The notes under the pieces were generated by a model. It was not told where the DNA came from. It saw nothing but the letters and a program-made list of their open reading frames with translations, and made no database searches. Positions 44,221-54,416 of a DNA stretch of 64,000 bases are shown here, one piece after another. Position 1 is the first letter of the stretch, and the number at the start of each line of letters is the position of its first letter. Made by a program: the position numbers and the translations under genes. The stretch is from Myxocyprinus asiaticus. Taxonomy: Eukaryota; Chordata; Actinopteri; Cypriniformes; Catostomidae. The DNA lies in the NCBI RefSeq assembly GCF_019703515.2, contig NC_059347.1:20482001-20546000 (forward strand), read 5' to 3'.

Positions 44221-44224
44221 TTAG

Positions 44225-44545
44225 CCCATGGGGACCAACATTTTGAAGCTCCAAAAGCATATAAAGAGAGCATAAAAGTAATCCATACTCCAGTGGTTTA
44301 ATCCATGTCTTCAGAAGCTATATGACAGGTTTTGGTGTGAAACAGATCAATATTTAAGTCCTTTTTTACTATAAATCTCCACATTCACATTCTTCTTCTT
44401 TTGTTTTTTTGATTCACATTCTTCATGCATATCACCACCTACTGGACAGGGAGGAGAATTTATAGTAAAAAAAGGACTTAAATATTGATCTGTTTCTCAC
44501 CCATAGTTATCATAACTCTTCTGAAGACATGAAACTATCCCTTTA
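44225..44545. mobile_element. internally deleted palindromic TTAA MITE
   Basis: The left part (ACATTTTGAAGCTCC to CCAGTGGTTTAATCC) and right part (CTTCTGAAGACATGAAACTATCCCT before TTAA) belong to the same family as 41578-42161; the terminal left segment is missing. The sequence up to 45094 has no gene. Confidence 0.65.
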
Positions 44546-45342
44546 ACTAGACTTCTGAATAACTTTATTTTATTGAAACTTGGCAGTGCGATACTGCAAA
44601 TATTATTGGCTTATTGGCTCTTGCGATTTTGTTACCATGTTAACAATGACTTCTCTGATTGGTGGATCCTTCTTCAGGATTATGGGTATTGTAGTTCTTA
44701 AAGAGGAATGTTATTAAATGCTATTATTTATTTATTTATTTGTAAATTAAGTTGAAATGACACTGACTTTTATCCTCAGAGCTCATGGTAGGTCTTTAGG
44801 TTTATATGCTTAAAGTGTTAAAAAAAAGTTAAAGTTAAAAAAAAAACATTTTTACTTCAGGAATCTGACTGTTTTGCTCTATTCTACCTTCAAGGCTGCC
44901 CTAGTGATCAGCATATAAGGGTCCCTGGTGTTGCTTCAGGACAGCCCACTAAAAATTGCTACAATGTCCTATTGTGGTTCTATTGTAGTCTAATAGTTTC
45001 CTTAGTGAATCAGCGACTGATTTATACATCCTGCTCCCCTGGATTCTTCTCAAACTGGTTTGATGCTTGGATCCTTACCATTTGGAATATCAGAATTAGA
45101 ATCAGAATCAGCTTTATTGCCAGGAATATGTCTTGGTGACAGGAGCTTCCAGTGCACAACAATACAAAACAACAACAAGACAGGTTCTGGTGCTCAGAGC
45201 TCTGAAGCGTCGGCCAGAAGTCAACAGTTCAAAAATGTAGTGGGCAGGGTGAGTGGGGTCCAGAGTGATTTTTCCAGCCTTTTCCGTCACTCTAGAAGTG
45301 TATAGTTCTTGAAGGGAGGGCAGGGGGTAACCAATAATCCTC

Positions 45343-46734
45343 TCAGCAGTCCGAACTGTCCTTTGTAGTCTTCTGATATCTGATTTCGTAGCTGAACCAA
45401 ACGAGACAATTATTGTCGAGACAACAGAGGACAGACTCAATGACTGCTGAGTAGAACTGTATCAGCAGCACCTGTGGCAGGTTGAACGTCCTCAACTGGC
45501 AAAGGAAATACAACCTCTGCTGGGCCTTTTTCACGATGGAGTCAGTGTGGGTCTCCCACTTCAGGTCCTGTGAGATGGTAGTGCCCAGGAACCTGAATGA
45601 CTCCACTGCTGCCACAGTGCTGTTTAGAATGGTGAGGGGGGTCAGTGTTGGGGTGTTCCTCCTAAAGTCCACAATCATCTCCACCATTTTGAGCATGTTC
45701 AGCTCAAGGTTGTTTTGACAGCACCAGACAGCCAGCTGTTTAACCTCCCTTCTGTATGCAGACTCATCGTCATCTTGGATGAGGCCGATGACAGTGGTGT
45801 TGTCTGCAAACTTCAGGAGCTTGACAGAGGGGTCCTTGGCAATGCAGTCGTTGTAATAGAGGGAGAAGAGTAGTGGGGAGAGCACACATCCCTGGGGGGC
45901 ACCAGTGCTGATTGTACAGGTGCTGGAAGTGAATTTCCCCTGTCTCACTAACTGTTGCCTATCTGACAGAAAGCTGGTAATCCACTGACAGATAGACATG
46001 GGAACAGAGAGCTGGTGTAGTTTAGTCTGGAGTATAGCTGGGACGATGGTGTTGAAAGCCAAACTGAAGTCCACAAAAAGGATCCTTGCATATGTCCCTG
46101 GTCTGTCCAGATGTTGCAGGATATGATGCAATCCCATGTTGACTGCATCACCCACAGACCTGTTTGCTCGATAAGCAAATTGAAGGGGATCTAGAAAGGG
46201 TCCAGTGATGTCCTTCAGATGGGCCAACACCAGTCTCTCAAATGATTTCATGACCACAGATGTCAGGGCGACAGGTCTGTAGTCATTAAATCCTGTGATT
46301 TTTGGTTTCTTTGGGATGGGGATGATAGTGGAACATTTGAAGCAGCATGGGACTTCACACTGCTCCAGTGATCTATTGAAAATCAGTGTGAAGATGGGGG
46401 CCAGCTGGTTAGCACAGGATCTAAGACACGTGGGTGAAACACAATCTGGGCCCTGTGCTTTCCTTATCTTTTGTTTTCTGAAGACATGGGACACCTCTTC
46501 TTCACAGATCTTAAGTGCAGGTTGAGTAGCAAGAGGGGGGAGGAGGGGGTTGCAGGAGGTGTTGGTGTTTGTGTGATGTGAAGTGAAGTGAAGGTCAGAC
46601 CGGGTCTGGGGTGTGAGATTGGGGCTTTCAAATCTACAGTAGAACACATTCAGGTCATCAGCCAGTTGATGGTCCACCACAGGGTTGGGGGCAGGAGTCC
46701 TGTAATTCGTAATTTGTTTCATGCCACTCCACAC
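45343..46734 (-). pseudogene. LINE reverse transcriptase, catalytic Asp lost
   Basis: A 463-codon frame with the RT motifs in order: HVFRKQKIRKAQGPDCVSP, then ITGFNDYRPVALTSVVMKSF, LQFAYRANRSVGDAV, ILFVDFSLAFNTIVP (first catalytic Asp), STGAPQGCVLSPLLFSLYYN, and KFADNTTVIGL, where the normal D-D pair is D-N (codon at 45799-45801). The frame then shifts near 45400, and the C-terminal part continues in 45114-45440 (SDIRRLQRTVRTAERIIGYP, then AGKITLDPTHPAHY, then GRRFRALSTRT). The family is L2/CR1-like. Confidence 0.88.
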
Positions 46735-46766
46735 TGATACAAGGTTGTAAGCTGAAAACTTGTTTT

Positions 46767-47830
46767 TCAGCTCTCAGAGTATCTTCTTTTAGCCACTCTG
46801 ATTTCCTTATTCAGTGTGTTCCTGGCCTGATTGTACAAGACTTTATCCCCACCTCTGTAAGCATCCTCTTTGGCCTGACGAAGCTGCCTGAGTTCTGCTG
46901 TAAACCATGGTTTGCCATTGTTAAACATTAAATAAGTCCTAGTTGGGATGCACATATCCTCACAGAAACTAATATATGATGTGACAGTATCTGTGAGCTC
47001 GTCCAGATTGGTGTCTGCAGCCTCAAAAACACTCCAATCAGTGCAGTTAAAGCAGGCTTGTAGTTCCAGCTCTGCTTCATTGGTCCATATCTCAGTCCTT
47101 ACTACAGGCTTAGCAGATTTTAGTTTCTGTCTGTAGGTTGGAAGAAAATGAACCAGACATTGATCAGAGAGTCCCAAAGCTGCTCTAGGGACAGATTGAT
47201 ATGCATCCTTTATTGTTGTGTAACAATGATCCAGTATATTTCTGTCTCTGGTGGGGCATGTAATGAGCTGTTTGTATTTGGGCAGTTCACGTGTGAGGTT
47301 TGCTTTGTTAAAATCCCCAAGAATAATAATAACTGAGTCCGGGTATTGTTGTTCCGTGTCTGTGATCTGATCAGCCAGCTGTCGCAGCGCGGCATTCACG
47401 CAAGCGTTTGGCGCGATATAAACACTCACCAGAATAAACGAGGAAGCGGCGAGTAGAAAGGCTTACAATTAATAAAGAGCGCTTCCAAATTAGGACAGCA
47501 CATGTTGTTGACTTCTTTAACGTTGTTACATCTGTACACCAATTTTCATTGATGTAAAAGCATGTTCAACCGCCTCTCGTTTTCCCCGTTAAATACACGA
47601 TGCAATCCACTCTGAACAGCTGAAAGCAGATGTAACGCGCTGTCCGGAATAGCTTCACTCAGCCAGGTTTCTGTGAAGCACAATGCAGTAGAGATTGAAA
47701 AGTCCTTGTTTGTGCGGGTGAGGAGATGTAGTTTGTCCGTTTTGTTAGGAAGAGAGTGGAGATTCGCTAGATGAATACACGGCAGCGCTGTTCGAAAGCT
47801 GCGCCGACAGTGCTTGACCAGTGCGCCTGC
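46767..47830 (-). pseudogene. LINE apurinic-type endonuclease domain, broken
   Basis: The open part 46767-47429 encodes VSVYIAPNACVNAALRQL, then IIILGDFNKANL (with the catalytic GDFN) and later LDHCYTT. The final motif reads L-S-D-Q-C, where the active-site SDH has lost its His. Upstream, in other frames to about 47830, CFTETWLSEAIPD and HLANLHSLPNKTDKL belong to the N-terminal half. A frameshift near 47430 separates them. The endonuclease nicks target DNA to prime reverse transcription; this copy should be inactive. Confidence 0.82.
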
Positions 47831-48229
47831 TCATCTCCCTTGCCTGCGTCTCATGAACAGCAAAGCTGCGCCTCTGACTAAAATGTCCAGCAAAACATCT
47901 GAATATTCAAAAACCGGGAAAAGATTGTCTGGTATATGCTGTCGAATGTTCAGCAGTTCGTCCCTAGTAAATCTGACTGGAAAAAGAGTACTAAACACAG
48001 GACAAACAAACAAACATAAACAACAAAAGAATAGGAGTGCTCCACACCAAAGTGGCCATCCATGGTGCCATATGAAGAAATTAAAAAACATGAACAAACT
48101 TCTAGTGTAAATGGCTGTGCCTGTGTGAGAAAGGCAAAGATATGAGAATGAAATGCCTGTAACGAGATGGCAAACTGTACAATTGAAAAGTCAATAATCA
48201 AACCAATAAAAACTGCTACATGTTTAACA

Positions 48230-48625
48230 GCTGGTTGCACATGCGGCTAAAGGCTTGTCTCTTTTAAAGGGCCACAGCTGCTTCCCAGCATTGTACAGAG
48301 AGATACAGTGTGTGGACAGACACCCAGTGCGCATGTAATGCACCATAGAGTTGTAACTGCAGGACAGTTCACTCATGGCCTTTGTTTTTGGCTACATAAT
48401 CACAAACAGGAAGTTGCTTTGGGCCAGTCAAACAAAGGTACTTCCCCCTTTTGTTTGTAGGAGGTTGCGTGAAAATTTGTGGTACACACCCCATGTCGCC
48501 CTATGTCTCTTAATTCTCACAAATCTATTTGCGCATCCACAGTCACACAACGTGACCTCACTTTTGATCTGTAAATAGATAATAACAATCTTCGCTGACA
48601 GATTTCTACCTGTCACCATGTCGAG
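48230..48625. promoter_or_regulatory. SOX/ETS motif cluster 15.1-15.5 kb upstream of notch1, candidate enhancer
   Basis: This is an island of non-repetitive sequence between the LINE and a poly-T/A-rich repeat. Within about 80 bases are CCTTTGTTT (48379-48387), AACAAAG (48431-48437) and CTTTTGTTT (48448-48456), all SOX-type sites, and ACAGGAAGT (48406-48414) and ACTTCC (48440-48445), both ETS-type. Further CAGCTG and TTCCCAG motifs lie near 48276-48290. Paired SOX and ETS sites mark arterial endothelial enhancers. I recall an arterial enhancer described about 15 kb upstream of zebrafish notch1b; identity with this block is inference. Confidence 0.45.
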
Positions 48626-48669
48626 TAAAAGTTAAGAATGCTGGTATTTCAGATTTAGAAACTTTCTTT

Positions 48670-48915
48670 CCTTTTTCTTTTTTTTTTTTTTTTTTTTATC
48701 AGTACCCTGCTAAAAAAAAAAAAAAAAAAAAAAAAAAGTTAAAACTAGCCTAGGCTAAACAGGTTTTAGGCTAGTTTAGGGCACTTTCCAGGCTGTGAGA
48801 CCAGTTTAAACCACCTAAGAGCAGCAGACCATCTTAGGCTGGTTTAAGATGTTTTTTGAGTAAGGAAGACCAACATGATGGCATGACAGACCAGCATAAT
48901 CTGAGAAATCACCTT
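48670..48915. repeat. poly-T, poly-A and CCAGC/GCTGG-type repeat
   Basis: A T run (about 48678-48698) and an A run (about 48712-48737) flank a CCTGCT step, followed by repeated TAGGCTAGTTTAGG, GACCAGTTTAAACC and AGACCAGCATAATC phrases typical of a palindromic cyprinid repeat. The sequence 48916-49559 shows nothing else I recognise. Confidence 0.55.
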
Positions 48916-49563
48916 TGGGTCTGATACCTATTGTAAAGTAAGCAAGTGTAATACAGGTTTGGAACAACATGTTCATCTGTGAGTAAATTATGAGAATTTT
49001 CAATTTCCCTTTAAATTCTACATTAATTTCAAGTTGATTAAAGTGCAGAGTTAGTCTGATGTTTTGATGTAATGGGAGCCTAAATGATCACTGATCAGAG
49101 AGAGCAGTTTGGCTCTATGCTGTCTGGAACTCTGGTGAATATTTGCAGTTCATTCATGGGAATGAAGCTTAAATAAAATGCCAACACTGGGACCGTGACC
49201 TCCATAATAGAGATGCCATTAGAATCTATCTTTAGCTTGTTTTCCCTATTGACTCTATCTAAATTCACTCAGTTTGCTCAGTTTTGCTTACTGGTGTCTC
49301 TTTGTATACATGACATATCATAACTTTTTTGTCTCAATTTGCAGCAATAAAAGCAGAGTTTGACAAAACATGCCAACATACACATATGACATACGTCTAT
49401 AAACTTTGAGAACCCCTTGGTGTTCTTAAATATGATATAGTTGCTGCAGAAACATGTTGATGTAGTTCCCTGTTGAAAGCTGAGGTCACAATACCCCAGT
49501 GAGATTTGGGGCAGGATATATGTGTCATCTTCTAAACTTCAGCTATTTTACTAGTCTTGTTAA

Positions 49564-50303
49564 AGGGATAGTTCTAATAATTAAAGGTTCTCTCATATCA
49601 CTTACTTGCCCTCATGCCATCCCAGATGTATATGACTTTCTAAACACAAATGAAGATTTTTAGAAGAATATTTCAGCTCTGTAGGTCCATACAATCCAAA
49701 AAGAACATAAATGCAGCACAAAAGTAATCCATTTGACTCCAGTTCTTTTTTTTTTTTTTTACTATGAATCTACTTTCACATAGCCCTCTAATGCACATTC
49801 ATGAGAGTTCTTCTTTTTTTTTTTATTTGCAGTCTTTTTGCATTTCATCAGCTACTGGGCAGAGAGGAGAAATAAAAAAATGGAGGGGCAAAGCAAAGGA
49901 AAAGAATAAATTCGCACAATAGCCCATTAGGTGGCAATATGCATGGTGATTATGAACTGGCAACAAAAAATCAAAAACAAAAAAATAGAAGTACTCTAGT
50001 GAATGTGCATAGAAGGGCTGTGTGAAAGGAGATTTATATTAAAAAAGGACTTAATTATTGATCTCTTTCTCACCCACACCTATCATATCTCTTCTGAAGA
50101 CACAGATTAAACCACTGGAGTCATATGGATTACATTTATGATGCCTTTATATGCTTTTTGAATATTAATTTGCATTGTATGGACCAAAAGAGCTGAGATA
50201 TTTTCTAAAAATCTTAATTTTTGTTCAGCAGAAGAAATGCTTTTAGAAAAGTCGTTTGCATTTGGGATGGTATGAGGGTGAGTAAATTATAATTTTTTTA
50301 CCT
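49564..50303. mobile_element. palindromic TTAA MITE, about 740 bp
   Basis: It begins AGGGATAGTTCTAATAATTA after TTAA (49560-49563) and ends TTATAATTTTTTTACCT before TTAA (50304-50307). The internal phrases AGAAGAATATTTCAGCTCTG and GAGCTGAGATATTTTCTAAA are inverted partners. The centre (about 49800-49990) is itself an inverted repeat (CTAATGCACATTCATGAGAG against TCTAGTGAATGTGCATAGA). It is non-coding. Confidence 0.75.
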
Positions 50304-50309
50304 TTAAGA

Positions 50310-51285
50310 TTGTAAATTTCTTTTGAGGCAAAAGTTGCTAGAAGATGCATGATTTGCAACAGATGTTTTTTTTGTTTTGTTTTTTGCTGGTGTTTTAATT
50401 TGAATCGCTCATGTCTTTAATCAATGACAGTCAGACTATCGTTCTTAAAATCTGACTAAGACCATGTATTATATTCCAGTTCCTAATAAAGTTACTGGCC
50501 ACTGTCAATTTTATTTACTCGCCAAAGCCATTTTTAATCGCATTTGGTGCTTGGCAAGTGTGAATTTTGGACCTTGGGATCACTCCTACCTACAGTGAGC
50601 AACAAATAGCAAAGCTATTAGCTTAACTACATTTCTGAGTAGCGATGTGGTAGCTTCGCTAGTTTTTAAATCAAGTAGCTTTTCAGTAGCGAAGCTATAT
50701 TTTAGTAGGTAGCAGCGTAGCGTTGAGAAAAGCCACACCGCTACATCATGCCTTGTACCCGGTGTTTACTATCGGCAATTTTGAATCAAAACTAAAGCTG
50801 TCTGATCACAAATGAATCACAAATCAAGTAATTTGGCCTTTGATGATATATCCTGTAATTCTGTGTTATGTAGATGAATATATAGGTGAATAGTATACTT
50901 GCAATTGAGTCAAACACTCTTTCACAGGCTCCTCAAATGTCCATGAGGATGCTGGACAAACAATATGGCAATTTGTTTTTGACACCACTCAGGTCTGTTC
51001 GTATTTAGTTGGGGGCTGGTGTGAAGTCTTGTTGAGGAAATTTTGTTGAGATGGGAAACCACAAAGGAAAATCCTTCATAAAGGATGTGGGAGGATGTGT
51101 AAATGTGAGAGAGGTAGACAGAGACAAAAGGCCAATTTATGTTTACTAATCCTCCTTAATGATTCTGTTGAACAACACTGTCTATTCAATGTCCATGTAA
51201 AGGGTTTCTGTTAGTGATTGTTTTCCACTTTCTCATACTGTATGATCAACCGAGGATTACAAAAAATAATTTGACTTTTTTCTTT
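50310..51285. other. intergenic sequence with a GTAGC-rich patch
   Basis: 50590-50760 is dense in TAGCTTCGCTAG, AGTAGCGAAGCTA and GTAGCAGCGTAGCG phrases, like the edge of a DNA repeat. No gene is seen elsewhere in this stretch. Confidence 0.35.
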
Positions 51286-51289
51286 TTTT

Positions 51290-52530
51290 TTGTCTTATTT
51301 TCTAGTAAAAATACCTAAACAATCCTTCAAACAAGAAAAAATTACTTGAAAACAGTGTTGCCAACTTAGCGACTTTGTCGCTAGATTTAGCGACTTTTCA
51401 GACCTCTTTAGTGACTTTTATTCAAAAAAGCACCTAGCAACAAATCTAGCGACTTTTTGGACAAACCTTAGCTACCTTCCATAGAAGAAAGTCGCCAGTA
51501 CTGCCCCGTGAGCGCGTGGTCTTGCTTTCCTGCCCGGACTTGGAGGCACACCTCTCTCTGCGTCTACTCTGTTCAGTGAGACTGACAGAGAGAGAGAGGT
51601 GAGCAGGCGAGAAGATGGAGCAGCACAATCAGTTGACCGCACGGCAGCTGACATAGACGTGAATAAGCTGCGCGTGTGCAAACAGCGTTGTCAAGGACCA
51701 ATCACGAATCTGTATTGTTTGCTCCCTTTTGTTTTAAATTTAAAGAGTTTAATTTGACTGTTTATTTTTATTCTTTTCATGCACTTAATCACAAGAGATT
51801 TTTAGGCAGTTGTTCATTCCTGTTTCTGAACTCTCTGAATTCAAACACTTACTTTGACAATAAAAATGCTTTTTTGTAAATATGCACATAGTGGTTTGTT
51901 ATGGCTGAGCGCTGTGTGAGAGAAAAGATAAGAAAGTTTCTGTCGCTTCTAACTTTCTCTCTGAGTGATTGATAGATATAGGGAATTAATAGAGTATTAC
52001 AGTATGTACGGTAAGCACAGAGAAGCAAACACATGTAAAGGGCGGACACTATGCAAAATGCAAATGAGAAGCGATGACGTCACGAATATGTGAATTAGCG
52101 TATGACCTCATCTAGCGACATTTAGCGACTTTTCGAGCAGGCTTTAGCTACTTTCCATTTAAACTAGTTGGCAACACTGCTTGAAAAGCCGAATGACAAA
52201 ATATATTTAGTTGTGTTTTCAGAGAAATCTAACAAAATGTAGTGTGATTTATGCTTAAAAATGCATCAAGAAAAAAAAACTATTTGCTAGTGGGGTATGA
52301 AAAATAACATTGTTTTCCCTTTAAATCAAGTTTTTATTTTCTTACCCAATTGGCAAATAGTGTTTTCTTGTTATAAGCATAAACGTTACTAAATTTTGTT
52401 TGATTTCTTTGAAAACAAGACAAAATATCTTGTCATTTTGCTTCTCAAGTACATTTATCTTGTTTTAAGAATGTTAAGATTTTTACTGGAAAGCAAACAA
52501 GACAAAAATACTCAGTAAGAAAATGATTAT
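51290..52530. mobile_element. palindromic ACAAG/CTTGT repeat interrupted by a hAT element
   Basis: The phrases TAGTAAAAATACCTAAACAATCC on the left and AAGAATGTTAAGATTTTTACTG on the right are inverted partners, as are ACAAGAAAAAATTACTTG and CAAGTACATTTATCTTGTTTT. A hAT element (51353-52179) sits in the left arm. The core at 22146-22330 is related. It is non-coding. Confidence 0.65.
51353..52179. mobile_element. hAT element with perfect 8-bp TSD, non-autonomous
   Basis: The ends are CAGTGTTGCCAACTTAGCGAC at the left and AGTTGGCAACACTG at the right. Both flanks carry CTTGAAAA (51345-51352 and 52180-52187), a perfect 8-bp duplication. The subterminal regions are rich in TTAGCGACTTT repeats. The 827-bp body has no transposase. 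The GC-rich interior (51490-51680) has short frames that look fortuitous. Confidence 0.95.
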
Positions 52531-52544
52531 TTGTCTAAAAATTA

Positions 52545-52905
52545 TTGACTCAACCTGATGGCGTTTCAAATCCGTAAGACTTTCTTGCATGAAAGACAAA
52601 AAGTAAATTTTTGAAGAATGTCCTATGTGCTTAAAGTAAATAATTATAGTGAATGAGGGATAGGGCTGTCATGCTCCAAAAATAAAATAAATAAATAAAA
52701 ACCAGCATAAAATTATAATAAAAGTGGTCAATATAAAAATATCACATGCATTTGACTACCTTTGTGTGTTTTTTTTTGTGATCTGATCACCTGATCTTCT
52801 TCAGTGTTTTACGGAAAAAAGAAAGTCACATGGCTTTGGAACGACATCAGGGTGAGTAAATGATGACATAATTTTCACTTTGGGATGAACTAATCCCTTA
52901 AGCAA
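52545..52905. mobile_element. diverged palindromic MITE
   Basis: The right end reads GGGTGAGTAAATGATGACATAATTTTC followed by GGGATGAACTAATCCCTTAA, and the left side has AAGACTTTCTTGCATG. The left terminus is not clear. It is non-coding. Confidence 0.5.
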
Positions 52906-53420
52906 GGTAATGTGTAACAGTTCATCTCCTTTAAGGTAATGGAACATTATCGTGTGTCTAAGAGAGAGGCAGAGCGAGTGAGTGAGACAGAGAAAGCATC
53001 TGCATTAACTCCCAGCAAGATCTTCAAGCTCACTCTCACAAAAGCAAACAAACAAAGTGGTTCTGTTCGAAAGCTGTTTTTCCATTTGCTGACTTAGCTG
53101 TGTTAATATGTGTGTGTGTGGGTCTGTGTGTGTTTGTGAACAGCACTCAGATGTGCCTCACCTGTCACCTGTCACCTGCCCTCATGCAGTCCACCATCAC
53201 TGCAAACGGCTCATCTGTGAAACAAAGAAAGCAAGCTAGAGGCAGCAAACAATATTCATTATCCAACCTGATATCTCTTTTCCCAGCTTAGTTCAACTGG
53301 TTCTGCAACAGAGCCAAATTCCTCCAGAGCCTGGGAACTAAGATTATAACTAGCCGACCTTTCTATTTACAGTAAACACCTAAAAGCCCAGAGATGTCTT
53401 TTGTTTTGAATGTGTGGTGT
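52906..53420. promoter_or_regulatory. repeat-poor block upstream of notch1
   Basis: About 0.5 kb with little repeat content apart from a GT-rich patch at 53107-53136. It includes AACAAAGTGG (SOX-like) and AGCTGTTTTTCC. A weak candidate for conserved non-coding sequence. 53421-53590 shows nothing. Confidence 0.15.
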
Positions 53421-53589
53421 GTTTGTAAAAGTCAACAGATAATGTCAAACTAGATGTAAAACTGTGTTTGTTTTTAAAAATGTCTCATCGGATCTGATCC
53501 CATAAGATGCAAATGCATTAAGAAAAAATATGGTAATTTTTCAGTGCCTTCAACTGCAGCATGATTTCCATTTAAATTGCCAATGACAC

Positions 53590-53830
53590 TCCTAAATGAA
53601 CTTCTGAATCTTGAACTTATTTTTGAGACTTATGAAATGGGTTCAAAACAAGTTAAGCTCAAGTTATGATGTTGATTACCACTGACAATAATTTTGTTCT
53701 TACAGCAATACAATAGCAATTGAAGCCTACAAAACAAGAGCACGCAGGAAATCGACGGGTTGTTTTTGAAAGTTCATGCACCCTAAAATCAACCCCATAC
53801 TGCTGTATTTAACCTGGAACATTTAAGTTA
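53590..53830. mobile_element. decayed copy of the GGAATATTC-ended TTAA element
   Basis: GGGTTCAAAACAAGTTAAGCTC, then GATGTTGATTACCAC, and further on TTTAACCTGGAACATTT are the same phrases as in 60469-61029, much shortened. 53831-54300 has no gene or element I can define. Confidence 0.5.
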
Positions 53831-54303
53831 TTGTGTACAGTTTTTAGAATTTTTGCTGTGTCTACATGCTCTACATGCATGTAGAGTTTAACAGGCAAGG
53901 GAGGGATATTTTGTAAGATGAAAGCATCTGTTGAACCCTTGGATAGAACCACAGGCTATAATCTATGAATGTGTTTGGTGACAGATAAGGGTGGCTGTAC
54001 TTGGCAGGCCATGTGTTCAGGCTCATTTGAAGGCCCTTAAGGAAAAGCATTGACAGGCTAAGTGACAGTTGTGGCCCTAAATGGACATCCAATTGTTCTC
54101 CTTAACATATGAAAGACAGGTGAGCATGGCTTGAGCACAGAGCTCTAGCCCTGTGACTTAAAGTGAAACTTTCCGTAGTGTAATAAAAAGAGTATCAAAA
54201 GTTTACTATGGGATTTAGCCACTCATTAAACAGAAATCATAAACATGACAGATTAGCAGTGTCTTTTGACTTCATGTATGATGTATGCACGATTGTTCCA
54301 GTA

Positions 54304-54317
54304 GTGTATGTATGTAT

Positions 54318-54415
<98 letters not shown>
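54304..54415. repeat. compound (GTAT)n(TA)n(CA)n microsatellite
   Basis: About 110 bases of GTAT, then TA, then CA dinucleotides, directly abutting the left end of the Tc1-like element at 54416. Confidence 0.97.

Positions 54416-54416
<1 letters not shown>

Larger units (their letters stand above)
45095..48090 (-). mobile_element. L2/CR1-like LINE, nearly full length but decayed
   Basis: A minus-strand non-LTR retrotransposon. From its 5' side: a short 5' part with ELLNIRQHIPDNLFPVFEYS (about 47860-47960), an endonuclease domain (about 46770-47800), a reverse-transcriptase domain (45343-46734) and the C-terminal part (45114-45440). The 3' end has CAATAAAGCTGATTCTGATTC followed by TGATTC-like repeats near 45095-45115, the microsatellite tail typical of L2-type LINEs. 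It lies 12-15 kb upstream of notch1, on the same strand. The 5' limit is approximate. Confidence 0.88.

Noticed and set aside
51446..51681. Two overlapping minus-strand frames rich in Ser and Arg
   Set aside because: They lie within the GC-rich interior of the non-autonomous hAT element and resemble no transposase.
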